Source of the DNA: Cupriavidus sp. YR651
GTDB lineage: Bacteria > Pseudomonadota > Gammaproteobacteria > Burkholderiales > Burkholderiaceae
Direction of reading: 5' to 3'
Length of the DNA: 64,000 nucleotides
Assembly: GCF_900101625.1 (NCBI RefSeq)
Contig: NZ_FMYZ01000008.1
Coordinates: 1 to 64,000, forward strand
In this document: positions 29,384-38,146 of the stretch, one piece after another
Numbering within the stretch: position 1 is the first letter of the stretch
How the letters are laid out: every line of letters begins with the position of its first letter
Made by a program: the position numbers and the translations under genes
Notes under the pieces: generated by a model
Database searches by the model: none
Told to the model about the DNA's origin: nothing
Seen by the model: only the letters and a program-made list of their open reading frames with translations

Positions 29384-29971
29384 ATGCCCCGACACCTGTT
29401 TTCCAAACTTTTCCGAACGCGTCGCCTGATGCTGGCGACGGCCGCCGTCGCGGCCATCGGCACCGCTGCCCTCGCCCATGCCGGCTACAACGTCTGGACC
29501 GGCGAGTACACCTTCACGAAAGCGGAACTGCAGAGCGCGGTGGACAAGCGCTTCCCGACCACGCTGCGCTATGGCGAACTGGTCAGCGTAAAACTGACCC
29601 ACCCGCGCCTGGTCCTGGACGAGGCCGGCAACCGCGTCATCACGCAGATGGACGCGGCCCTCACCAACACCGTGCTGCCGTCGCCGCCGATCAATGGCAC
29701 GCTGGCCCTGAACAGCGGCATTCGCTATGACGCCACGCGCCGCGCCGTGCTGCTCGACAATCCCACGGTGCAGCAGGTGCAGGTCCAGGGAATGAGCCAG
29801 TACAGCGAGCAGCTCAACGCCATTGGCGCGGTCGTGGCGCAGCAGTTGCTCAAGGACTATCCGCTCTACACCTTCAAGCCGGACGAGCTGCGCTTCAACG
29901 GCAAGGATGTCGAGCCGGGCGCCATCACCGTAGCGCCCGACGGTATCCGCGTGCAGGTCAACCTGCGCTAG
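29384..29971 (+). CDS. DUF1439 family exported protein
   Basis: A 195-aa protein with a signal peptide (LMLATAAVAAIGTAALAHA) and a DUF1439/YceB-like body, YTFTKAELQSAVDKRFPTTL and TFKPDELRFNGKDVEPGAI. No lipobox cysteine is evident, so it is probably soluble in the periplasm or signal-anchored. Function unknown; the fold is thought to bind lipid-like ligands. Its 3' end overlaps the convergent EamA gene by 14 bases. Confidence 0.82.
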   Translation: MPRHLFSKLFRTRRLMLATAAVAAIGTAALAHAGYNVWTGEYTFTKAELQSAVDKRFPTTLRYGELVSVKLTHPRLVLDEAGNRVITQMDAALTNTVLPSPPINGTLALNSGIRYDATRRAVLLDNPTVQQVQVQGMSQYSEQLNAIGAVVAQQLLKDYPLYTFKPDELRFNGKDVEPGAITVAPDGIRVQVNLR

Positions 29972-30884
29972 CCGACTGCCGCTGGCGGTCCTTCTCCGCG
30001 CGGAAGACCAGCGCCAGCCCCCCGAGGACCCCTGCCATGCCCAGCAGCGACGACGGTGCCAGCCGGTTGCCCAGCACCAGGTAGTCCAGCATCGCCGTGC
30101 CCGGCGGCACCAGGTAGAACAGGCTGGTGACGTTGACGAGATTGCCGGCCCGGATCAGGCGGTAGAACAGCAGCGTGGCCACCACCGAAATCACCAGCCC
30201 CATCCACAGCAGCGGGATCAGGAAGCCGAGCGTGCGCTCGAAGGTGAACGGCTGGAACGGCAGGCACAGGAGGCACATCCCCAGCGCCACCGTGTATTGC
30301 AACGGCAGGATCTCCACCGGCGCCTGCCGGATGCGCTTCTGCAGGATCGCGCCAACGGTCATGGATGCCAGCGCGGCGAGCGCGCAAAGCAAACCCGCCG
30401 CCGACAGCTTCGCGGCCAGCAGGCTGTTGGCGACGATCATCGCCAGCCCGCCGAGCGCAAGGCCCAGCCCCGCCAGGCGGCCCACCGAGACGCGCCGCTC
30501 CATCCACAACAGCGTAAGGATCGGCTGCACGCCGAGCACGGTGGCCAGCACGCCCGGCGTCATGCCGTGATCCAGCGCCAGCAGATAGCAGATCGAATAG
30601 CCGCCAATCATCAGCAGGCCCGTCATGGCCACGCGACACCGCGTGCCGCGCGCCGGCAACAGACGCCGGCGCACCAGCCCGATGGCCACCAGCACGGCCA
30701 GCGCGATCACGAAACGCAAGGTCAGGAAGGCGAACGGGGAGGCGTGCGCGAGCCCCCATCGGCTGAAGATCGCGCCGCCGCTCCACAGCAGCACGAACAG
30801 TGTGGTGGCGCCATGCGCCGCGAGGGTGTGCATACGCCCGTCCACGGCGGCTTCTTCCGCCGTGGCGTTCTTGTCGAAAGTCAT
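29958..30884 (-). CDS. EamA/DMT family transporter
   Basis: A 308-aa inner-membrane protein with ten predicted helices in two EamA repeats; landmarks are LLWSGGAIFSRWGL near the start and SLFYLVPPGTAMLDYL in the second repeat. It resembles YdcZ/RhaT-type drug/metabolite exporters. Substrate unknown. It is convergent with, and overlaps, the DUF1439 gene. Confidence 0.88.
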   Translation of the reverse strand: MTFDKNATAEEAAVDGRMHTLAAHGATTLFVLLWSGGAIFSRWGLAHASPFAFLTLRFVIALAVLVAIGLVRRRLLPARGTRCRVAMTGLLMIGGYSICYLLALDHGMTPGVLATVLGVQPILTLLWMERRVSVGRLAGLGLALGGLAMIVANSLLAAKLSAAGLLCALAALASMTVGAILQKRIRQAPVEILPLQYTVALGMCLLCLPFQPFTFERTLGFLIPLLWMGLVISVVATLLFYRLIRAGNLVNVTSLFYLVPPGTAMLDYLVLGNRLAPSSLLGMAGVLGGLALVFRAEKDRQRQSASAG

Positions 30885-30978
30885 GAGTTGTCACCTGTCG
30901 AAAACCACGCAGGCTCCGGCGCGCACGGCGGGATATCGCCCGGTGCGGGGTTCGGTCAGAACGGCCGGAGAAACAAGA

Positions 30979-31053
30979 CGGCTGGAATCAGCCGCGTGGC
31001 GGCGCGCATGGCGGGGGGTGTGCCCCCGCCACGACCGCCGGTGTGATCACCGG
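30979..31053. repeat. Cluster of hairpins in the sirtuin-EamA gap
   Basis: The 357-bp gap between EamA and sirtuin genes (both leftward) holds three inverted repeats: CGGCTG/CAGCCG (30979-30994), GGCGGGGG/CCCCCGCC (31010-31030) and CCGGTG/CACCGG (about 31038-31053). On the minus strand the first is followed by TCTTGTTT, so it could be a weak terminator after the sirtuin gene. No convincing gene lies in the gap. Confidence 0.5.
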
Positions 31054-31241
31054 AGGCGGCGCGACAGATGTGATGCCGCGCAGGCCGCGCGCGCGCATCG
31101 GCATGCCGGCGAACGCGGCAGCAACAATGGCAGGTGCGGAAGAAGCGGGCATGATCGAAGGGATAGAGGGTCGAGGCCGGCGGCGGTGTCGAAGCACGCC
31201 GGCAACCGGTTGGACGATGCTAGCCGCGGCCGGCCAGCCGG

Positions 31242-32066
31242 TCAACCGGCATGCAGTCCCAGCGCCTCGGACAGCCCCGCCAGCGTGGGGCCGATCGGCT
31301 CGGCCACCTTGAGCGACAGCAACGGATCGGCGCGCGTCGTGCCCAGGTTGAGCGCTGCGACCGGCAGGCCGCGCTCCCTGGCCCACAGGCAGAATCGATA
31401 GCCGGAGAAGACCGTCAGGGATGAGCCGATCACCAGCAATGCGTCCGACAGTTCGAGCGCCTGCCGCCCGGCCTCCACGCGATCGCGCGGCACCGATTCG
31501 CCGAAGAACACCACGTCGGGCTTGAGCAAACCCTCGCAGCGCTCGCAAACGGGCACCTCGAAGTTGTCAAACAACGGCGATTCCAGGTGGGCGTCGCCAT
31601 CGGCCGCCGGCAGGGCCGATACATCACGGAACTCGGGATTGTGTTGCCACAGCCAGCGCTGCAGGTCGGACCGTTCGTAGCGCGTGTGGCAGGACAGGCA
31701 GATGACCTTGCCGATGCTGCCGTGCAGTTCGATGACGCCACGGCTGCCGGCACGCTGGTGCAGCCCGTCCACGTTCTGCGTGACCAGCGCCGACACCCGG
31801 CCGGCTTCGCCAAGCCGGGCCACCACGCGGTGACTGATATTCGGCTGGGCCCCAGCCGCCACGGGCCAGCCGACCATGCTGCGCGCCCAATAGCGCTGTC
31901 GCGCGGCATGGCCGCTCAGGAAACCACGGATGGTCATGGGTGCCGCGCGCTGCCACTGGCCGTGCTCGTCGCGGTAGCCGGGAATGCCGGAGTCCGTGCT
32001 GACGCCCGCTCCGGTCAGTACGAACAGGCGGGGATGGCGGCGGACGAAATCGAGAAGATCGCTCAC
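31242..32066 (-). CDS. Sir2 family NAD-dependent protein deacylase
   Basis: A 274-aa sirtuin. NAD-binding motifs GAGVSTDSGIPGYRD and TQNVDGLHQRAG are present, with the catalytic His in LHGSIGKVIC, a four-cysteine zinc ribbon (CLSCHTRY and CERCEG) and the GSSLTVFSGYRF / LNLGTTRAD nucleotide-site segments. It removes acyl groups from lysines using NAD. It begins 13 bp after the small Cys-rich gene, which suggests an operon of the two. Confidence 0.93.
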   Translation of the reverse strand: MSDLLDFVRRHPRLFVLTGAGVSTDSGIPGYRDEHGQWQRAAPMTIRGFLSGHAARQRYWARSMVGWPVAAGAQPNISHRVVARLGEAGRVSALVTQNVDGLHQRAGSRGVIELHGSIGKVICLSCHTRYERSDLQRWLWQHNPEFRDVSALPAADGDAHLESPLFDNFEVPVCERCEGLLKPDVVFFGESVPRDRVEAGRQALELSDALLVIGSSLTVFSGYRFCLWARERGLPVAALNLGTTRADPLLSLKVAEPIGPTLAGLSEALGLHAG

Positions 32067-32079
32067 TGGCCGGCGGAGA

Positions 32080-32274
32080 TTACGACGACGGCGAGGTGGC
32101 TTCCGCGCGGGCCGCCTGGCGGGCCTCCCACGCTTTCAGCTCCTGCCGATAGCGGTCCATCTCGTCGTTGTAATAGTCGAAGATGCACGGGTCGCATCCG
32201 CTCTGGCAGCACTCATTGTCACCGGGCCGCTCGGGCGGCAGCGGGCGTGGATCATCGGTCACGGGGGAAGACAC
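32080..32274 (-). CDS. Small Cys-rich oxidoreductase-like domain protein
   Basis: A 64-aa protein with the motif NECCQSGCDPCIFDYYNDEM (20-39), the pattern of the small oxidoreductase-like N-terminal family (four clustered cysteines then an aromatic/acidic helix). It may bind a metal or iron-sulfur cluster. GTG at 32274 is the likely start; an in-frame GTG four codons later is also possible. It lies 13 bp upstream of the sirtuin gene and is divergent from the patatin autotransporter. Confidence 0.75.
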   Translation of the reverse strand: MSSPVTDDPRPLPPERPGDNECCQSGCDPCIFDYYNDEMDRYRQELKAWEARQAARAEATSPSS

Positions 32275-32497
32275 GGCAAAGCCTGAAAGAAATGTTACGG
32301 CGCCAGTATATGCCGCCCCGGCGATTCCGGCCGGCCGCCGCCAAGGGCGCTGCAGTCCGGTCCTCCGATCTGAATGCTTCTGCGCGCCATGATGAATTGT
32401 TTCGAATGTTGGATGCCGCCCGCACTGGTCTGGAGATGGGCTGCTAGCCTTGTGGCACGATGGCCGCCTGCCGGCCGACAGCGGACGTCTCTCTGCC

Positions 32498-34909
32498 ATG
32501 ACTGTTGCGTCGCGCCTCACCTCCGTTTTGCCACTCCTCGCGTGGGCGATTGCCGCGCCGTGGCAGGCGCTGGCGGCGACGCCCGCCCCCATGGCCCCGC
32601 CCGCGCCGCCGGCTGACAACATTGCGCCCGCGCCCAATCCTCCGGCCGCGGCGCCCCCCATCCTCGTACCGGCCGGGCCGCCGGCGCCAACGCCCGGATC
32701 AGCCGGATCAGCCGACTCGGCCGACACGAGGGGCTCGACCGCCCCGCCCGTACCGGTTGCCACCGCCGCTGCCGCGCCTCCCCTTGGCCGCCCCAGGATC
32801 TGCCTGGTGCTGTCGGGCGGCGGCGCACGCGGCGCCGCGCATATCGGCGTGCTCAAGGTCCTGGAGGAACTGCGCGTGCCGGTCGACTGCATCGCCGGCA
32901 CCAGCATGGGTTCCCTGGTGGGGGGCGCCTATGCCAGCGGGATGAGCACGGCCGACATGGAAAAGCTCGTCGGCACCCTGACCACGGCGGAGATTTTCAA
33001 GGAACGCCCGCCGCGCCAGGACCTGGCCATCCGCCGCAAGATCGACGACCAGACCAACCTGTTCACGCCGGAGATCGGCGTGCGCAAGGACGGCCTGCTG
33101 CTGCCCAAGGGCGCGGTGTCTGGTGTGCAGCTGGAAACGGTCCTGCGCCGGCTGGCCAACGCGCCCGGCTACCGGGATTTCGACGCGTTGCCGATCCCCT
33201 ATCGCGCCGTCGCCACGGACCTGGTTTCCGGCACCGCCGTGGTCTTCAGCCAGGGCGAGCTGGCCAACGTGATGCGCGCCAGCATGTCGGTGCCGGGCGC
33301 GGTGGCACCCACCGAATACCAGGGCAAGCTGCTGGTGGATGGCGGCCTGACGGACAACCTGCCCGTCGACGTGGCCCGTGAGATGGGCGCCGACGTCATC
33401 ATCGCCGTCAACCTGGGCACCCCGCTGATGAAGCGCGAGAACCTGACGTCCCTGATCGGCGTAACCAGCCAGATGCTGAATATTCTGACCGAGCAGAACG
33501 TCCGCACATCGCTGGCATCGCTGCGGCCCGCGGACATCCTGATCCTGCCGGAGCTGGGCGACTTCTCCGCCGGCGACTTCGACAACCTGGTCAAGACCAT
33601 TCCGATCGGCGAAGCCGCCGCCCGCCGCGAACAAGGCCGCCTGGCCGCGCTGTCCCTGCCGCCGGCCGACTACGCCCGCCTGCGCAACGCCCAGCAGTCG
33701 CTGCCGCCGCCCGACCTTCGCCCCGCGGACGAAATCCGTTTTGCGCCGATGCAGCGCGTGAACCCGGACTTTGCCGCCGCGACGATGGAAACCAAGCCGC
33801 ATACGCCCATCAGCCAGGAAACGCTGGACCGCGACATGCGCCGGCTGTTCGGCACCGGCGATTTCGAGCATGTGAACTATCGCTTCCTCGAAGAACCCGG
33901 CAAGCGCATTCTGTCCGTCGATGCCATCGAAAAATCATATGGGCCGGGCTATCTGCGCTTCGGGTTGGGGCTGAGTTCGGACTTTCGCGGTGACGCCTAC
34001 TTCAACGTGCTGGCCAGCTACCGCCGTACGTGGCTCAACTCGCTCGGCGCCGAGTGGCGCACGGATGTGCAGGTCGGGCAGACGTCGGGCCTGATCAGCG
34101 AGTTCTACCAGCCGCTCGACACACACCAGTATTTCTTCATCGCGCCGCGCGTGGAATTGCAGCGCCGGCCCGTGAACATCTTCAATGGCAACACCCGCTT
34201 CGCCCAGTACGACCTGCGCCGCATCGACGTGGCACTGGACGTCGGCAGCCAGGTCACCAAGTACGGCGAGGCGCGCGTGGGCGTCCTGTTCGGGCACCAG
34301 AACGCGTCGCTTTCCACCGGGCCGGCAACCCTGGCCCCTCCGGCCGAAGGCGTCGACCGGCGTGCCATCGAGGGCCGGATACTGGTCGACCAGCTCGACA
34401 GCATCAATTTCCCGCGTTCCGGCTATGGGGCGACGTTGAATATCTACGCGTCGCAGGCCGGCATGGGGGCCACCGATACCTATACCAAGGGCGACATCAC
34501 TGCGACGTTCGCCTATTCGATCGGCAATAACACCCTGGCCCTGGGTATCAAGGCCGGCAGCAACCTGGGTGGCCCAGGGTTGCCGCGCTATGACCTGTTC
34601 CAGTGGGGCGGCTTCCTGCAGCAGTCCGGCTACAGCACCGGGCAGCTGATTGGCGGCAACCTGGAGTTCGCGCGGCTTGTCTATTACAACAAGCTGGTCC
34701 GGCAGACCTTCCTGGAAGGCGTCTACGCCGGCTTCTCGGTGGAAGCCGGACACATGGGCGCTCCGCTGGTGCCGGGCAGCCCCACGGGCTTACTGAAATC
34801 CGCCTCCGCATTCCTGGGCCTGGACAGTCCGATCGGCCCGCTCTACCTGGCGTATGGCAGGGCGTCAGGCGGCAGCTATGCCTTCTATCTGTTCCTCGGC
34901 AAACCCTGA
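32498..34909 (+). CDS. Patatin-type autotransporter (type Vd, PlpD-like)
   Basis: An 803-aa outer-membrane protein. It has a signal peptide (residues 1-27), a Pro/Ala-rich linker of about 75 residues, a patatin lipase domain (about 105-320), a POTRA-like region (about 430-470) and a 16-stranded beta-barrel ending in aromatic SYAFYLFLGKP. The patatin motifs are complete: oxyanion loop SGGGARGAAHIG, nucleophile GTSMGS and dyad Asp in VDGGLTDN. In this class the lipase is carried to the surface and hydrolyses phospholipids. The Pro/Ala linker is longer than I expect. A 3'-UTR hairpin follows at 34923-34945. Confidence 0.9.
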   Translation: MTVASRLTSVLPLLAWAIAAPWQALAATPAPMAPPAPPADNIAPAPNPPAAAPPILVPAGPPAPTPGSAGSADSADTRGSTAPPVPVATAAAAPPLGRPRICLVLSGGGARGAAHIGVLKVLEELRVPVDCIAGTSMGSLVGGAYASGMSTADMEKLVGTLTTAEIFKERPPRQDLAIRRKIDDQTNLFTPEIGVRKDGLLLPKGAVSGVQLETVLRRLANAPGYRDFDALPIPYRAVATDLVSGTAVVFSQGELANVMRASMSVPGAVAPTEYQGKLLVDGGLTDNLPVDVAREMGADVIIAVNLGTPLMKRENLTSLIGVTSQMLNILTEQNVRTSLASLRPADILILPELGDFSAGDFDNLVKTIPIGEAAARREQGRLAALSLPPADYARLRNAQQSLPPPDLRPADEIRFAPMQRVNPDFAAATMETKPHTPISQETLDRDMRRLFGTGDFEHVNYRFLEEPGKRILSVDAIEKSYGPGYLRFGLGLSSDFRGDAYFNVLASYRRTWLNSLGAEWRTDVQVGQTSGLISEFYQPLDTHQYFFIAPRVELQRRPVNIFNGNTRFAQYDLRRIDVALDVGSQVTKYGEARVGVLFGHQNASLSTGPATLAPPAEGVDRRAIEGRILVDQLDSINFPRSGYGATLNIYASQAGMGATDTYTKGDITATFAYSIGNNTLALGIKAGSNLGGPGLPRYDLFQWGGFLQQSGYSTGQLIGGNLEFARLVYYNKLVRQTFLEGVYAGFSVEAGHMGAPLVPGSPTGLLKSASAFLGLDSPIGPLYLAYGRASGGSYAFYLFLGKP

Positions 34910-34989
34910 TCGCGCAGGGCGCGCGTAGCGCAAAGTGCGTTACGCCCAACCCCCACCGAAGTTGTATGTAATGTCTATGTGCGCCTGCC

Positions 34990-35071
34990 TATACTGGGTT
35001 TCGTCGTTAAGACCCCCGTCTTGACTGACACACCCCTTCCCCGTCGCCGCCCCAATCGGCGACATTTTTTT
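34990..35071 (+). ncRNA. Possible small RNA or long 3' trailer with terminator
   Basis: A -10-like TATACT (34990-34995) is followed by a small hairpin with a C-only loop (AAGAC CCCC GTCTT, about 35010-35023), a C-rich single-stranded stretch and then the strong terminator at 35043-35071. This would give an RNA of about 70 nt starting near 35002. No good -35 at 17 bp is seen, so it may just be the end of the patatin transcript. Confidence 0.3.
35043..35071 (+). terminator. Intrinsic terminator
   Basis: Stem GTCGCC (35043-35048) and GGCGAC (35058-35063) with a nine-base loop, then A and seven T (35065-35071). It separates the patatin autotransporter from the IclR gene. Confidence 0.8.
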
Positions 35072-35150
35072 GCCCGAATGCCGGCAGGCAGGCGTGCGGG
35101 GCGTTAAGATGCGCGATTATCGAACAGCCCGCATCCGCTCTTCCTGCCCA

Positions 35151-35999
35151 ATGGACGCCCCCAGCCCCCTCAGTATCAAGCCGGCGCAAGCCGATACCGT
35201 CCGCGCCGCCCGGCCGCCCTCGGACATCCTGAGCAGCTTTGCAGGCGACCCCAATTTCATGCTGTCGCTGGCGCGGGGGTTGACGGTGCTCGAGGCATTC
35301 TCCGAACGGAAACGCCCGCTGACGATCTCGCAGGTCGCGCAACGCACGCAGCTGTCGCGTGCTTCGGTACGGCGCTGCCTCTATACGCTGGAGCAACTGG
35401 GTTACGTCAGCCAGCAGGACGGACACTTTGCGCTGCGCCCACGCGTGCTGCACCTGGGCCATGCCTACTTTTCGTCGACATCGCTGGTCTCGCTGGCCCA
35501 GCCGATCCTGGATAACCTGAGCACGCGCATTCACGAGACCTCGGCGCTGGCGATCCTGGATGGCACGGACATCCTCTACCTGGTGCGGTCCGAGGTGCAG
35601 CGGGTGCTGACCCACTCGCTCGGCATGGGTAGCCGACTGCCGGCCTATTGCACCTCAACCGGCCGCCTGCTGCTGGCCCACCAGCCCGCCGCAGTGCTCG
35701 AAGCGTTTTTCGAGCACGCCGAACTGCGTCCACGCACGCTGCAGACCAAGATCTCCCGCCCGGAACTGGAAGGCGCCTTCCAGCGCGCGCGCGAACTGGA
35801 CTATGTGCTGATCGACGAAGAACTGGAGCCCGGCCTGAGGGCGATTGCCGTGCCGGTGCGGTCGCTGTCCGGCGTGGTGCTGGCGGCCATCAGCGTCAGC
35901 GTGAAGGCCAACAAGGTGTCGGAGGGGGAAATGGTTGCGCGCCTGCTCGCGCCGATGCGCGAGGCGGCCGCCGCGATCGGGAAACTGATCGGGGCCTGA
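35151..35999 (+). CDS. IclR family transcriptional regulator (PcaR/PobR type)
   Basis: A 282-aa regulator. The N-terminal winged helix-turn-helix (about 55-100) has LTISQVAQRTQLSRASVRRC. The C-terminal IclR effector domain has GSRLPAYCTSTGRLLLA and DEELEPGLRAIAVPV. It resembles PcaR/PcaU/PobR regulators of aromatic-acid catabolism, but no such genes are adjacent, so the target is unknown. ATG at 35151 is the start that gives a normal family length; no strong ribosome site is seen. Confidence 0.88.
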   Translation: MDAPSPLSIKPAQADTVRAARPPSDILSSFAGDPNFMLSLARGLTVLEAFSERKRPLTISQVAQRTQLSRASVRRCLYTLEQLGYVSQQDGHFALRPRVLHLGHAYFSSTSLVSLAQPILDNLSTRIHETSALAILDGTDILYLVRSEVQRVLTHSLGMGSRLPAYCTSTGRLLLAHQPAAVLEAFFEHAELRPRTLQTKISRPELEGAFQRARELDYVLIDEELEPGLRAIAVPVRSLSGVVLAAISVSVKANKVSEGEMVARLLAPMREAAAAIGKLIGA

Positions 36000-36114
36000 T
36001 CGTGGTCTGATCCACGCCCCGGGCGATCGGGGGGATCGGGGGGATCGGCGCGCCTGCGGGATCGCCGCAATGCCGCCCCCGCAATGCCGCCCCAGTAACT
36101 CCGCAGTTCCGGGA

Positions 36115-36909
36115 TCAGCCCCGGTGCGCCAGTTCCAGCTGGAACACCAGCCGTTGCAGGAAGTTCTCCATGCGGCCGTCGGGGTTCAGGAATGCGCAGC
36201 CGTAGTGGTGCACGGTGTTGTCGTCGAAGCCGACCATCCAGTGCCCCACCACCTGCATGTCGAGTTCCAGCCGGCCCAGTTCGCCGAAATCCAGCAAACA
36301 TTTCCTGGCCACCGTGCCCACCGGGAGCCGGTCCGCGCCCACGGCGCGAGAACGCAGCCCCACGCCGGACAGCGACAAGTCTGCGATATCGAGTTGCAGC
36401 ACGCTCTTGTCCGCGGAATCCGGCATGCGGATCTCGCAGCGATAGCCCTTGGTCAGCAGCGTGCGCGCGCGGAAATGGCGGCGGCGCTGGAAGTGATAGA
36501 GCTTGTCCGGGAAATCGGCGATGAAAGCCGGGCCCCCCTCGAATCGCGTGGCGCCGGGCGCACCGACCATGAAGTTGACCGGCACGCCGCGCAGCAGGCC
36601 CGAGAACGCATTCTGCTCGGAAGCCATCAGCGCCTGGCGCTCGCCGTCGACGCGGCACCAGTCGAAGATGAAGGTCTTGTTGGCCGGATCGACGTGCAGG
36701 ATCGACGTGACGATTTCCGAGCCGCCCTTCGACCGCACGTTCAGCAGGCATTTCTGCCAGGCCATGTCGCGCAGCACCGTGCCGATCTGCGAGCTGTGGG
36801 TGAGCCGATAGCGTTCGTCCGACCGCGTGCCTTCCTGCTCGTCTTGCTCGCCCTCGACCTGGGGCTGGGTTTGGGCCTGCTGGGGCCCACGGGAATCGTG
36901 GAGACTCAT
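36115..36909 (-). CDS. ycgR: YcgR-like flagellar brake protein with PilZ domain
   Basis: A 264-aa protein with a YcgR N-terminal beta-domain (about 30-140) and a PilZ domain (about 140-260). The cyclic-di-GMP motifs are visible: the arginine-rich QRRRHFRAR (141-149) and DLSLSG (177-182, pattern D/NxSxxG). Such proteins slow flagellar rotation when c-di-GMP is high. ATG at 36909 is preferred because upstream codons look non-coding. No motility genes are adjacent. Confidence 0.88.
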   Translation of the reverse strand: MSLHDSRGPQQAQTQPQVEGEQDEQEGTRSDERYRLTHSSQIGTVLRDMAWQKCLLNVRSKGGSEIVTSILHVDPANKTFIFDWCRVDGERQALMASEQNAFSGLLRGVPVNFMVGAPGATRFEGGPAFIADFPDKLYHFQRRRHFRARTLLTKGYRCEIRMPDSADKSVLQLDIADLSLSGVGLRSRAVGADRLPVGTVARKCLLDFGELGRLELDMQVVGHWMVGFDDNTVHHYGCAFLNPDGRMENFLQRLVFQLELAHRG

Positions 36910-37158
36910 GGAATACGCTACGTCGAAAGGTGGTTGCGCCGCGCCTCGCCCGGGGGAAGCGACACAAAAAAGAGGCTGGCGGCGCCAGCGCCGCATGGTA
37001 AGCGCCGCCGCCGGGGTGGCGCAAGCACATGCCATGGCCTTCGGCAAAATACGACGTAACTTGAGCGACCGACTTCCGGGGGGTAGCGTCGGCATCGCTT
37101 TCCGCCTTGGCAATGACGTGGACCGCACCCGAGCGGACTGGCGGGCGGTTGTGCCCGG

Positions 37159-38028
37159 CTAGCCGGCCAGCGACGCCTGCGCCTGGGCGCGCAGCCAGTC
37201 GAACAAGGCGAGGCGACGCGGATCCGCATCGAACGGCACCGGCGACAACAGATGGTATGAGGAGCCGTCGGCCACAAACCCCATCGGCGCGGCCAGGCGG
37301 CCATCGGCGATTTCATCCGCCGCCATCAGCTGCGAAGCCATCGCCCAACCCAGGCCGGCCGCCGCAGCCTGCAGGCAAAGGTAGAAATGCTCGTACCACG
37401 CGTCGTCGCCGGCGGCAGGCGCGGCGCCCGTCGCACGCGCCCAGCGTTGCCACGCGTCGGGCCGCGTCCGTGTGTGGAGCCGCGTCGCGGTAGCGGGCGC
37501 CTCCCCGGCCCGGTCGGGCCGGCAGACCGGGCCGACGCGCTCGGGCGCCAGTTCACGCGCATGCCAGCCGGCATCGAACGCAAAGTCATTGCGCCGCAGC
37601 GCCACATCCACGCCGCTACGGGAGAAATCGATCGGACCGCCTGCGGCCATCAGGTGCAGCGGGATATCCGGGTGCGCCGCCGCAAAGCGTGGCAGTCGGG
37701 GAATCAGCCAGCGCATGGCAATCGTCGGCTCGCAGGACAGCACCAGCGCCGCCTGGGGCGCCGGCGCACGGATCTTCTCCGCTGCCGCGGCCAGCAGGTC
37801 CATTGACTGGGTCGCCGCCGCGTGCAAGGTGCGGCCGGCCTCGGTCAGGAAGACGGCGCGGTTGCGCCGCTCGAAGAGGGCGACGCCCAGCGTGTCCTCC
37901 AGCTGGCGGATCTGGCGGCTGACGGCACCGTGGGTCAGGTGGAGTTCGTCAGCCGCGCGCACGAAACTCTCGTGCCGCGCGGCGGCTTCGAAGAACCGGA
38001 TCCAGCCCAGCCAGTGCATCGATTGCAT
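37159..38028 (-). CDS. LysR family regulator (GcvA-like)
   Basis: A 289-aa LysR-type regulator. The winged HTH (about 8-66) has FVRAADELHLTHGAVSRQIR and the second half is a substrate-binding domain. The start MQSMHWLGWIRFFEAAARHESF is of the GcvA/AmpR group. It is divergent from the LysE-type exporter, with a 118-bp shared region containing an inverted repeat ACCGATA/TATCGGT (38050-38075). It most likely regulates that exporter and itself. Confidence 0.88.
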   Translation of the reverse strand: MQSMHWLGWIRFFEAAARHESFVRAADELHLTHGAVSRQIRQLEDTLGVALFERRNRAVFLTEAGRTLHAAATQSMDLLAAAAEKIRAPAPQAALVLSCEPTIAMRWLIPRLPRFAAAHPDIPLHLMAAGGPIDFSRSGVDVALRRNDFAFDAGWHARELAPERVGPVCRPDRAGEAPATATRLHTRTRPDAWQRWARATGAAPAAGDDAWYEHFYLCLQAAAAGLGWAMASQLMAADEIADGRLAAPMGFVADGSSYHLLSPVPFDADPRRLALFDWLRAQAQASLAG

Positions 38029-38049
38029 GAATATAAGTCAGGTTTTCTC

Positions 38050-38075
38050 ACCGATACCCGCGAGTATATATCGGT
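38050..38075. promoter_or_regulatory. Candidate LysR-type operator
   Basis: Inverted repeat ACCGATA (38050-38056) and TATCGGT (38069-38075) spaced by 12 bp, in the divergent promoter region between the LysR gene and lysE-like gene. The size and place fit a LysR binding site; binding is inferred. Confidence 0.5.
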
Positions 38076-38146
38076 TGTCGTACCCATTTCTGCGAGCCAG
38101 AATGGCGCCGATTCCTTGCTCGTTCCTTTATGAAAACTGACTGGAA

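Noticed and set aside
30988..31548. 186-codon minus-strand frame over the sirtuin end and the gap
   Set aside because: It is out of frame with the sirtuin, and the gap part is Pro/Ala-rich without homology; no ribosome site.
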